Source: Nymphaea colorata (Eukaryota > Streptophyta > Magnoliopsida > Nymphaeales > Nymphaeaceae). From it: DNA of 64,000 nt. Both the position numbers and the translations under genes were made by a program. Within the stretch, counting starts at the first letter, position 1, and each line of letters begins with the position of its first letter. The notes under the pieces were generated by a model. It saw only the letters and a list, made by a program, of their open reading frames with translations, was not told the origin of the DNA and searched no databases. The DNA lies in assembly GCF_008831285.2 (NCBI RefSeq), contig NC_045139.1, positions 25,276,412-25,340,411 of the forward strand. Direction: 5' to 3'. This document shows positions 1-11,240 of the stretch, in pieces.

Positions 1-229
1 TGAAGATATTATGGGAGACAAACAACAATGCAAGTGGTGTTCATGGGCCAACCTTTATAAAATTAAAGAATTTTTGTCTAAGCATAATGAGTTGGAGGGG
101 CAAACTCCTCCTCATGCAAATCAATTGAAATGTGATATGAAAGAGGTAAAAAAATGTGTATTTCATCCACTAGATATTCTGTTAATGAATATGTTATGTT
201 TATAGATAGCAAAGAGCCACAATCCTATC

Positions 230-1925
230 CAAAGGTACTAGATGATGTGCATAGAGATGAATGAATTCAAGTTATATAAGTAGAGATGGATTCTCTAAAT
301 AAAAATTATACTTATGATTTGGTAGAACTACTAAAAGGCAAGAAAATACCGCAAAACAAGTGGATCTACAAGCTTAAAATTGAAGGTCAAGCAATACAAA
401 GTCCAATTAGTGGTGAAATGTTTCAAGTATAAAGAAATGAATGGATTCAAGCTATATGGGAAGATAATTCTCTACACTAGAATTACATTTATGATTTGGT
501 ATAACTATCAAAAAGAAAAAAAGTGTTGCAAAACAAGTAGATTTACTTTAAAAATAAAGATGAAGGCAAGTTGAGATACAAAGCCTAGTTAGTGGTGAAA
601 TGTTTCATGCAAGAGAAAGGTATTAACTTTCATTTGGTGACATATCTAGATTTGGAGTTAGAGCAATTAGATGAAAAGACTAGTTTTTTTTATGAAATTT
701 AAAAGAAGATAGTTTTGTAGTTGCTAAGAAGAAGCACATAATTTGCAAACTAAGAAAGAGTGTATGAACTTAAGCAGACACCTAGGCAGTGGTACAGGAA
801 ATTTGATGCATCAAAAGTATTGTAGATCAATTCTAGATCATTGTGTCTACATCAAAGAGTTTTCATCAGGTAATTTCATTATCTTGTTGTTATTGAATAT
901 GATTTTCAGTTGATTGGCTAATTAAAAGAATGACATGAGCAAGTTCTTTGATATGAATGACTTGAGACTATCACAATGTTATTGTACATGATATGCTTAT
1001 TATTGGACATGATTGTTAGTTGATTGGTCAATTAAAAGAATGACATGAGCAAGTCCTTTGATATGAAAGACTTGAGAAGATTGTTTGTGATAGGAAGACC
1101 AACAAGCTATGGTTGTCACAAGAAAATAAGGTACTCAGCAAGTTCAACATGAAAGATGTAAAAATAGTAAGTACTCTCTTAGTTGCGCATTTCATATTGA
1201 AAAATGAACAATATCCATATTCAATAAAGAGACGGCGAGAAAGAAAAAATGAAGAATGTACCATATGCCTCTAGAGTATGAAATCTCACGTATGTTATGG
1301 TTTGCAAATGCCTAGGATTCACTTATGCAGTTGGTGTAATGATGATGTTTTTGTCGAATCCAAGCAAGGAGCATTGGGCAGCAATGAAGTGGATTCTAAA
1401 GTATCTTAAAAATACTTTCAGATATTATCTATGTTTTGGTAAATATAACCTAAAAAAACAAAAAATTGTTGATGCACACATAACAAGTAACTTGAACTGG
1501 AGGAAGTCACTTTCTAGTTATGTCTTTACTTTTGTAGGGGGGTTGTATCATGGCAATTCAAGTTGTAGAAGTGTATTGTTCTTTTCATTATAGAGACACA
1601 ATATATTGCAACAACTGAAGCTTGTAAAGAGTAATTGTAGATGAAGAATTTTTTTTATGATATCATCTTATTCAGAAGACCTATGTATTGCATTGTGAAA
1701 GCTGAAGTGCTATACACTTAACAAAGAATTCAGTTTTCCACTCAACAACCAAACACATTGATGTCAGATATCATTAAATTCCTAATGTACTTGAGCAAAA
1801 ACTAATGCAGTTAGAGAATATACATACAAAAAAAAAAATCATGTGGACATGATGACGAAGTCTTTACCTAAGGAGATGCATGACGAGTATAGAGACCTAG
1901 TTGGGGTAACTGCCTTTAAGGTAAT
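230..1925 (+). mobile_element. Degenerate Ty1/copia retrotransposon, RT and RNase H part
   Basis: Stops and frameshifts break the frame, but stretches in successive frames read as copia polyprotein in the right order. Near 230-390 is the pre-RT/RT start (NKWIYKLK). Near 740-820 is RT (ICKLRKSVYELK, RQWYRKFDA), and near 1085-1160 RT C-terminal sequence (NKLWLSQENKVLSKFNM). Codons 1350-1600 give SNPSKEHWAAMKWILKYLK and the RNase H region. DMMTKSLPKEMHDEY near 1850 is the polyprotein tail. The YVDD box is no longer readable. Two stretches are duplicated in tandem (see findings). Inactive relic. The LTR is presumably downstream of 1925, but I could not place its ends. Confidence 0.85.
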
Positions 1926-2634
1926 GCACTAAGTTTGTTTATTTTGTAAATGTGATCTCTCACCTGAAGCTGAAGAGAGAGTTTGTTTAGTTGAGTCCAA
2001 CCTCAAAAGAGGACCTAACCATCACTTTTGGTGAGGGCTCATAAAAAATATGATGGCACGAACAGTTGCCCCCTCTCACTTGACTTTTTTAAACCAAAAG
2101 AGGGGAAGTTCCTTCTTGCTTTCTCATGAGAAAATGAAAATGGGCAATGGTTGTGGCAACGTAAGGAGGAAGAAGGTAGGAAGAGAGCAGCAAGGAGGAG
2201 AAGAATGTAGCATTGTTGTGTGGGTTTTTTTAACAATTCAGGAAGAAAGAAAGGAAACAATGAAGAAAGAGAGAATGAAGGTAGCCTTCACCAAGTGATC
2301 GCTTTCTTATTTTTCTTGAAGTCCTTTCTTCCATTTGTATAAGAGAGTACTATCCATCTTTTCTGGTTTTTTTTTTAAAGGAGAGGTACTGCTGTTGGTA
2401 TATTTGGTCTCCTTTGATATATATAAAGTCTCCTTCACTGTAGTTTTTTACTTCATTATTGAGGGTTTTCTCAAACAAACTTGGAATGCTTATTTTTTTT
2501 TCTTTATTCCTGCAATATGTTGTTTTGTGAATAGTTTTGAACTTGGTATGAATAGTTTTGTGCAGTCCCTCTTATAAAACTAGCTTATTTTGGCTGTTAT
2601 ATTGATGCTAAAGGTTGTTGTTACGTGCGTAAAT

Positions 2635-2697
<63 letters not shown>

Positions 2698-3836
2698 GAT
2701 GTTAAAGAACTATTATGGCAGCATTAATGTTGAAATAAACTGGTTTTAGTCTCCTTAAGTATGTTTTTGCAGTGATATTCTATTCTTCACATGAATATAT
2801 CTATTTTGTGAGCGATTTTGTAAATTGTAAAGATTTGTGAGTTGGAACAGCCATAATAGACTTATTCTTAATTATATATTACCAGCCTTTAATAAGGTGA
2901 GGCCATTTATTTTTTTAAATTAATAGTAAAATAAATACGAATGTGAGAGACTTTTGAATAGTTTGGCATGTTACTATCTCTCATTTTCTTCTAATACTAA
3001 ATATTACATGCAAGCATATTAGATATACAGTGTGTGTTTTTTTTATAAGTGAACATTAATTGTATGTGTGCAGGCATGTTAAATCAGTGTCTATTACATG
3101 CATGAAAGATTAATTGCTGAATTTGGAAGATAGTATTCTTTGTTGATGGGAGTTCTAGAGAAAGGGAAAAGAAAGATAAAAGAACATATACAACTTTTAA
3201 AGAAGGTTTCTTCTTTTCCTTCCCTGTTATTCTTTTGCTGCTCTCTTTGTATTAAAGTTTGTCCATCTTTTTGTATGCTTGAGGGTTTTGATTGTACGTG
3301 TTATTGGAAAATGTCAAAAGGAAAATAAAGAAAAGAGAACTCGAGAATAGAAGGAACTAGATATAGCAAACTACCTTGACTAAGCCAGCATGAAATAGCA
3401 GAGCCTTCTCTGCCCATTCATGAAAGAGGAAAAGAGGAAAGAAGAAAAGAAGGAAACACAAATGACAAGAAGACAAAAGGGAGATAGAAGAAGATATGTA
3501 CTTGTTCTTCTGCAAAAGTCATTGTAGTTGACTTGTGTTGTAGTTAAAAAGTTGTAGCTATCATTTTTTCTAATGAGGTTAGCAGGAAAGAAAAAACACC
3601 CTCTTTGCTTAAGTCATTCTTTGTTTGTAGGGGTCTGCTTACTGTTTTGACCAACTTTTTTTGTTTCTTCACATCGTTGTGGTGCCACCAGTGGCTGGAA
3701 TCTCACTCGTTGCTCTTGTTCCTCTAAGAAATCCTTAAAAATCTCCAAGAAATCTCTATAAAAGCATTTCTCTTGCTATTCATGGATAAGAGGGATCAAG
3801 GCTTCTGTCTGTTGGCTCTCCAGCATTGGTCAATGG
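1926..3836. other. Non-coding stretch after copia relic, with (TA)n microsatellite
   Basis: No supportable gene. The part just after 1925 is where the copia LTR would lie, but no clear TG...CA ends with a target duplication were found. A (TA)n tract occupies about 2640-2692. The rest is AT-rich with purine runs around 3410-3500. Confidence 0.5.
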
Positions 3837-4164
3837 ATGGAATCATCCCAATCCCCTCTACAATATAGTAAGCCCTCAAAATTCAAAGGAGAAAATGAAG
3901 AAAAATGGAAACATAATGTTTTTTATAAAGAGGAGAGAAAAAGCAAAGTAAAAATGTTGGCAGTCATTTTATTACATTTTACTTATCAAAATATCAAAGA
4001 GGTTTGCAAGCCTTTTTCAGCAAAAGTTATTTATTTCGGCAAGCTGTTTTTAGTAAAATATATGGACAAACTTATGATACCCAAAGGGGCATAGCACAAC
4101 TTGGTGGCAAGGAAGCACGGACAAAAGGGAAGGTTTGAATCATGTGGTTTCCATGACATTCCAA

Positions 4165-4290
4165 TGTGTTAGTCCTTTAGACTGCAAATGGTAGGTACAC
4201 TCTACTGTAGTTGATGGGTGGCCCATTTTCCACCCCGGGCTCAAAGCGACCTTGGACCATGGGGGTGAGGGAGAAGGAGGGGAGGTTTTG
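4165..4290 (+). repeat. Headless copy of the SINE-like body
   Basis: Shares with 4457-4560 the order GACT(G/A)CAAATGGTA, then a CCCC-containing block, then a TGA/CGACCTTGGACC-like block and a purine-rich end. Divergent; it supports a repeated unit rather than chance. Confidence 0.35.
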
Positions 4291-4377
4291 GCCACTCATG
4301 CTAGTGGCATAAACAGAATTCTGACTTCTAAGCTTAAAACTTTGGCCCATCTCCTCATTAGCCATTGAATTTGCCTA

Positions 4378-4640
4378 AGAGGCATGGTGTAGCTGGTTGG
4401 GATAATGAGTTGGTAAAAGTCTAGTCACTAGTTTGATTCCCATAGGCATAATTCCCCTTGACTACAAATGGTAAAGTGCATGGCATTCTAATTGACATGT
4501 TGTACTATTCTTGCCCCAGTCTTGAAATGATCCTTGACCCTCGAGGCAAGGGGAAGGGAGGAGTCTTGACTTCCCTAGCATCATCCTTCGTTAAACATAT
4601 ATGCCTCAAATATTATTTTGCGACCTTCCAACTTTGTTAA
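4378..4640 (+). mobile_element. tRNA-derived SINE-like element
   Basis: The head has a pol III A-box-like TAGCTGGTTGGG near 4391 and a B-box-like AGTTTGATTCC near 4429, about 30 bases apart as in tRNA-derived SINEs. The body that follows (4457-4560) resembles 4175-4275 just upstream, so a headless second copy appears to sit in tandem. The box matches are about 10/12 and 9/11, so this is a candidate only. Confidence 0.45.
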
Positions 4641-4989
4641 TTTTTAATAAGAGATTCTAACAAAATTTTAGTTATTTTCCCCTATTAGACTGTTCAAAGT
4701 TCAAGATTAAGGTTGACAAATATTAAAAAATTACCTTTGATTGCAATGTTAATTTTTTTTTTGCTTAAATTCTTGGTACTCTATATTATTTGGTTGTCTT
4801 TGTTTTGCAATTTCTACACTAAGTGAAAAATGAGGAAGAAAAGAAAACTCATGAGAACATCTAATGGCTTCAACTATCGTGTTAGTAATATGGATGATAA
4901 TTAGAGTATTTGAGGACAATCAAACTGCGAAAGTGATTTATGACATTTCATTGAAATATGACATTGCATATGAGACACACATCCAATTA

Positions 4990-6060
4990 TGAGCAACATA
5001 ATCCTTACAAAATGAAGGAGTGAGATGGCATAGTGGCGAATCTCAACAAAATGTTGTTGATGGCTAAAGAACTAGCTGCAATAGGACATGTGAAATCAAA
5101 CAGAATGTAAATTTTTCCTGTCTTGAATAGTTCGTTTGCATTTTGGAGGATGGTTCCCACAACTTTAAGGATAATTTTTAAGAGTTTAAATCTGACTAAG
5201 CTCTACCTGGGTTTGCTATTGAGCTAGAATGTCTAACTAAGGACAAAATGTTAGAGCTTATGTTAGTTCAAGATAAACCATCTAGTAGCCTTGTTATTCT
5301 TGTGCATAAACAATTTAAAAGGAAAAATAATAATGGCAGCTTTAAATGCAAGAACCCAAGTTTTTGTAGCTTGAAGGGAAATAACGTGGTAAAATGATAA
5401 AGGGTTGGAAAACTAAAACATGTACATAATACAAAATAATTGTAGGGAAAAACATTAAAACAATGGGAACAACAATAGTTGGAGAAACAACAAGAGTAGA
5501 CCCAATCAACAACAATATAATAAGGAAGTGGCATGGTACATGTTTGCAAATAGTGAGCTAACTTGATAGTGCGTAAACTATGGAGCTACCAATCGCATCA
5601 CACCATAGATGTTACAATACAAATTAACAAAATTAAATTTTGGGCAACAAAAATTATGAAAGAGAAATCATTCATATTATGATGTGTTGGGAATTGGGGC
5701 TATACAGAAGCAATGGGAGTGGCACCAATATGCTACTCATTGATGTGTTCTTGTTCCTTGTATAACAAGGATTTGGCCATTTTTTTCCTGCCTTCATTGA
5801 GAAAGGATTTAAAGTCTAGTTTATCATGAGAAAAGTTGCCACAGGAAGGATGAGTAGGTATCATTTAAGGTTAAATATGTAAAGACTATAGAATGCTTAA
5901 ACTTCTTAAATGGATAAAGCTTAAGATCTTGCTAAATAGATGAAAATTTTTGGTATGAAGGACTAGGACATGTAAGTATAAAGCAAATAAAGAAATTATG
6001 ACATAAAGGAATAATACACTATTATGAACAATGGAAAAAAAAAACCTCTTCTATCTATTG
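4990..6060 (+). mobile_element. Degenerate copia gag/protease/integrase-start relic
   Basis: Broken frames read as a gag C-terminal part near 5180-5300 (LTKDKMLELMLVQDKPSSS). A protease-like DSGATNHIT site, split by small indels, is readable near 5565-5600. A GAG-pre-integrase-like GHVSIKQIKKL lies near 5970. The order gag, protease, integrase start on + matches Ty1/copia. It could belong to the same lineage as the 230-1925 block, but the order along the chromosome is wrong for a single element. Confidence 0.6.
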
Positions 6061-7879
6061 AACAATGGTAAAAAAACCTCTTCCCTTCAATTGTGATTTG
6101 AGTCATTGATTTATTGAAAATTATCTATACAAATATTTGTAGACCATTCATGATCTAAACTCACAGTGGCATGTTATATTTCATTACTTTTACTCATGAA
6201 TTCTAAAATCTTGGCTATTTGTATTTGATTAGACATAAATTTATAACATTAGAATGTTAAATAATATAAAAATAAGGTTGAAAGACAACTTGGTATATTT
6301 TATAAAGTAATAAGGATCTTATAGAATTGGTAAACATATTTGGAATGAATTTATAAAATATTTTAAAGGACTAGGACTATATATGTAGAAAATAGTGTCT
6401 AGATCACCATAATAAAGCGATGTCACTGAGAAGTGTAACTGAACCTTCTCTTAGATGGTGTTGATAGGAGCACAGTTGCCCAAAGTTTTTTAGCAAAACG
6501 TTGTACTAACTAGCACATATACTCTAAATTGGGTACTTCGTAAGGCAATCGAAGTCAATGTGCTTATTAAGATTGCCTCATCTTGAACATCAAGGTTTCT
6601 ATCAAGCATGATTCTTAAGATATTCAATTTTCTCACATATGGTTGGGGCCTAGATCAACCATGCTCTTATTTTAGGAGCTAGTTTCGTTGATCTTGATAG
6701 AAAATGTTACTTGTTCTCCTACATATCTAAAAATTATTAGTTTCTTGAAACAAATAAATGAAGGCTAGGGATCTAGTCTTACATTGGTTTTTATTCAAAC
6801 ATATATTTCTCTCATGCACTTTAAAAACCAATTAATGTAACAACAAATTGTCTTGAATTCATGCCACATAGTGGAGATATCCAATTCAATTTGCTTTTTC
6901 TATTTATGATCTCTTTCAAAAGTTCCACATGGTCATGAGAAACAGCCTCCAACACCTTCTAATACACTGCTTAAACTTCATTCTTTACCACCATTTCAAA
7001 GCCTCATTAATTGATATAAGAAGATCAATTTTTTATGAACTTGGCTCTCAAAAATCTGAAACTTGCTTTGCAAATTAGCATGAGAGAAAAAAAGTCCATG
7101 ATTTGACAAAGTTAACATCTATTATCCATGGATACACAGAATTTTTGGAGTCTATTCATAGCACATGTTTTTCCACGCAATATAGGAAGTCCATTTGGCT
7201 CTCAAAATATATTCTTTTCATGTCTCACTTTCTTCCACTTATTTGGACTTTCCTTCACTTAGATACAAACAAATATTTTTGCCTTCTGTTGTTGGATTGC
7301 CCTTATATCCCCAGGCCAAGTAGTTTGCACTCACTTAAAAATGGTGTTGTTCACTACATGGTAGACTCAAAGGTGAAAATAACATTCAACAATAATGGAG
7401 GTGGGCATGAGGACTTGTTTTGGTAAACAAAGCATCCTAGCTAGCAAATATTTAAGTGTTGTACTTTTAGAATGAAGTAAAGAAATTCCCCACTCCAATT
7501 TTGGGAGATTTACTAACATTATTCACACATCAGTAAATCTATAGCTTTTGGGTGTTTCCTTATCTTCTACATAGTGAGATGAATCATCTCTTCTTCGTCC
7601 ACATGAAAATCTTTTAGGACCATAATTTTTTACGCTTACCTACATGTCCAAAATTGTGTCCTCATAAGTACTTTTCATTTCACAAACTTTGTCCACGCAG
7701 AAACTTTTTTGAAGTTTAATCAAACAAGGAAGGTCATGTTGGCCTTGGAGAATGTTAAATCTTGTGTAGCCTCTCTTTCCTCTTCAAATGGATACATGGG
7801 GAAGTCCAATTCACAAGAAGGATCATATGATCCTCCTTCTAATTACTCTTTCAAAGCATTCTATAGTCTTTTCAAATTT
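6061..7879. other. Non-coding AT-rich stretch
   Basis: No gene recognised. ORFs here are short, with no family match on reading. It may contain the 3' part of the minus-strand LINE to the right, but I could not read convincing motifs. Confidence 0.4.
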
Positions 7880-8990
7880 TGAGATGCCACTATCTGGGAT
7901 CCTAAACTGAGGACGTCCTATTAGGCATACCATGCTTGAGAAGTTTAACAACTTTCTCTTCCGACTAGCTAGAAATTTGAAAAATTTTAATTATTGGGAT
8001 CCAACACTCTTTCTTACCCATCTTTCCCTCAAATAGATGGATACCTAAATAGGTGATAGGAAGGTCAGAATCTCTAACTCAACATTCTATGGAAATTGCA
8101 CATTTTCTCATAAAAAATCCCAAAAGAGATAACAATAGACTCTCTAGGTTAACCATGGTATCAGTTTCCTCTTCAACCTCAACTAAGAAATGTGATGTAG
8201 TCCATGGCTAATGGTCAACCTTGCAAAAGAGGATAATTTCATGGTGCAAAAGAGCATCTTAGCAAATAGACTATGAAGCAAAGATTCTTTCAGATTTTAA
8301 TCTTACACATAAACCTTTAAACTGCATGATGTTTTAGAACAAGGCAGATAGTAAGAAAGTGTGTAGGTGAGACATATGATCATATTGTGTACCTGCTGAC
8401 CATGAAACAAATCTTCCTCTCTTCCATAAAACACTACAATAAAGGAATGGGTAGACATGCAAGTGTATATTTTCAAAGCCGCTTTGTCATTAAAGCCAAA
8501 TCCATGGTACATCGGAACCATGGTCATGGATCCCAATCCAATACTATTAGACATTTTTTTTTTCAAATAGAGTTCCCTAGTGTATAAAGGAATGAAAAGG
8601 TGTTGTGGAACATCATATCTTAGTGCATGTATTTGATTTATCCAAAGCTATAAGAGGGGCGTTGATTTTTTAGGCAAAATTCCGTTGGTTCTCCAATATT
8701 TTTTGAAAATGCACTAACTGGATCCACTGGGCTTTAAAGCCTTATCCCTTATTATTGCTAATGCTGGAGATATCCCTTCCTATTTTCTCATTGTGATCAC
8801 TAAAGAGAAGCCAAGAACTCTCTGATCCATAACTGCATGGCCTAGACTAAATTATAAACAGAAAGCCTCAAAATTGTCATTCTCAAACAATTTTCTTGTA
8901 AAATTCCTTACACATGTCATGAATTTGCTCAGGTATGTTATTTTTGTTTCTTTTTTTTTCTTTTTTTCTTTTTTTGCTTCAAGGGTGTTT
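7880..8990 (-). mobile_element. Degenerate LINE-type (non-LTR) reverse transcriptase relic
   Basis: On the minus strand around 8130-7910 the broken frame reads LPITYLGIHLFEGKM followed by KKECWIPIIKI and EEKVVKLL. This is the LPxxYLGxPL...GK block found after the RT core of plant L1-like elements. Farther upstream on the same strand (8990-8620) is a degraded stretch fitting the earlier RT part. Many stops; inactive. Confidence 0.55.
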
Positions 8991-9532
8991 ACTTCTTTGT
9001 AAGAGGTTGACCCCACTCCTACCTGAGCGTATTATAATTAACATCACTTATATTGCCTTCTTTAAAGTTTTCTTGAATCTGGTCTAGTGCCTAATATTTG
9101 AATAAAAGGATGAGTCTTTTTTCTTCACACTGCTTTTGTTTTTGTTAGTTAAAATCAGTTTTCAAATTGGATCGGCTAAGCTGCCAATTTGATCAGTTGA
9201 ATATGTTCCTAAATTGAAAAATATAAAAAAGAAAAAATTATAAAACACCATTCCATGTTTGAGCGATTTACAAAGTATTGTTCTCCATTTGAAAAATAAC
9301 AACATGATACTTGGTTAACAAAATAAGTCACAAATGACTGCTTCAGTTACTGTTTTTGATGGAAAACATTATTGGTCCAAAAAATGTAGCAAAATGTCCT
9401 TCAACTATTTTCTAAACTACCAAAAGGCCTTTTCCCTAATCCCAAACTAGAGAGGTCTTTTTTTCTCTTTTACCTTCTTAGGGCGATCTTTTTCCTCTCT
9501 CATTTTCCAACTACCATCTTTGGTCAATCTTG

Positions 9533-9580
<48 letters not shown>

Positions 9581-11240
9581 TTCTTCACTTTTAGGTAACC
9601 TCTGGTACTTCACTTCTCTTTGTCCATGCTCTGCTCAAATAGGTTTGGAGGTATCGGGATGGTCCTTCCTTTCTACTCATATTGATGGAGGTTTTCGATT
9701 TTTAGGGTTTATGGTAGTAGTCTCATGAATTTTGGGCTCAACGATGCATTTAAACTTTTTTTTTTGTATATCTTTTGCAAGTTCTACCTGTTAAATTTGC
9801 ATGTGAATTTCTAATGGTTCCAGACGTGAGTTTGCCATTAAGCTGCCCATATTCTCGTTGGATAGTTCTAAATTTTCTGCCTCTGGCTTTAGGGATAATC
9901 TATTGTACCCTTTATTTACTTCTGGCTTTTGTTTTACCAAAGTTTTTGCAATTTGATGAGCTACCAAGCCTTCAAGTTGGTGGACATTTCTTTTTTCCTT
10001 TGATGTTGTCTCAATGAAAGCAAAATTAAGTGTTGCTTGATCTCATTATAGAAGATGGGATTCAATTGGTTGGCCCACACATTCCTCCAATGTCACTTTA
10101 AAATCAAAATCTATTCAACCTTCTTTTGTTTTTTTGGCTATGATGACAGTTTCTTTTTCTTGATCTAGCTCTTTGATGCAGTACTACGATGTCATATCCA
10201 CCATTGCTATTGTCAAGTCCAAATGTATGTGAATCCTCCTTTTTATAGATGGCCAGACTTTCTTTTCTTCATTTTCAATAAACGACTTCTACTTCCATTC
10301 ATTCTCAACTTGCTTCGACCCTCGCATCTTTGTATGTTGAGTGAGCAAGAGAAGTATTTCATCCTATTGCCTGACAAAAGGGTTGAAACTCCCAACCTTT
10401 CCCTTATTCTCCCAAGCTAATAGGCATGTATTCAATGCCTTAAGTAAGGGCTCTCACTATGCTTCAACTTGAAAATTGGTGTCTGTTTTTACAACATAGG
10501 AAATTGGCACCCGAGATATTCAAAACAAAGATTAGCCCCTACAGTCCCAGCCCCATCCCCGCCCATTGCACCAATCCCCTCAAAAATCCTCACCTCTTTG
10601 TATTTTTTTATTGTTGTCATATTCAAAACCTCTCCAAAAGAACAACCTCCAAAGCAAATGTATGTATCAAACTGAACAAATAAAGCCGTTTTGTCTATTG
10701 TTTCATGGCTACTATCAATTCACATTCTCATTCTAAACTTTCTTTCTAATTTAGAATAAGGGCAAATTTGTCAACCTCATAATTTAACTCTAGCAGCTAA
10801 ACAAATAGAGAGTGTTTGGTGGACACCCTCAAAAAGCTTGGTTTTGTAAAAACCAAGTTGTGTCAAAACCTAGTTTTGTAAACTTAGTTTAAATGTTAGG
10901 ATGAAAAGTGAAAAACTTGGTTCCCAAAAAACATTTGGGGGGAAGCCGAAAGGTATGAGAGAGGGGGAGAGATGGGGGCAGAACTTGATGTAAGCCTGTT
11001 TGAGAATTACCCACGAACGATGAGGACCTATTTGTTCACCATCGAAAACGAGCGGTGATTTGACAGCGGATGGAAGGTAAGGCAGTAATTTGAAATTTTT
11101 TATAAGAAAACATAATTTTTGAGCCTTGAGTCATGACTGCTGCGATCATCCATTGGACAGCAGCCACCCACCGATACGTACGAGGAAGAGGAGACCAAAG
11201 GGGAAAGGAAAAGCAAAGGCAGAGCCCGTGAAAGGTCGCC
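8991..11240. other. Intergenic, AT-rich, with (CT)n microsatellite and 5' flank of the next gene
   Basis: No gene supported. A (TC)n tract runs about 9537-9576. Around 10810-10940 is a partial Tourist-like element. The last 250 bases before 11241 become purine- and GC-richer, as expected for the 5' UTR of the CRAL-TRIO gene. Confidence 0.5.
10811..10940. mobile_element. Partial Tourist-like MITE
   Basis: Starts with GAGTGTTTGGTGGACACCC, resembling the terminal repeat AGGTGTTTGGCTGACACCC of the element at 43103-43376, and continues with the same kind of AAACC(T/A)AGTTTTGTAAA internal text. The right end is not recognisable. Confidence 0.4.

Noticed and set aside
7103-7426. 107-residue + strand ORF
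   Set aside because: No recognisable domain; lies in retroelement-derived sequence and is probably chance.
9775-10017. 80-residue hydrophobic ORF
   Set aside because: T-rich intergenic DNA gives Leu/Phe/Pro-rich chance ORFs; no start context or relatives recognised.
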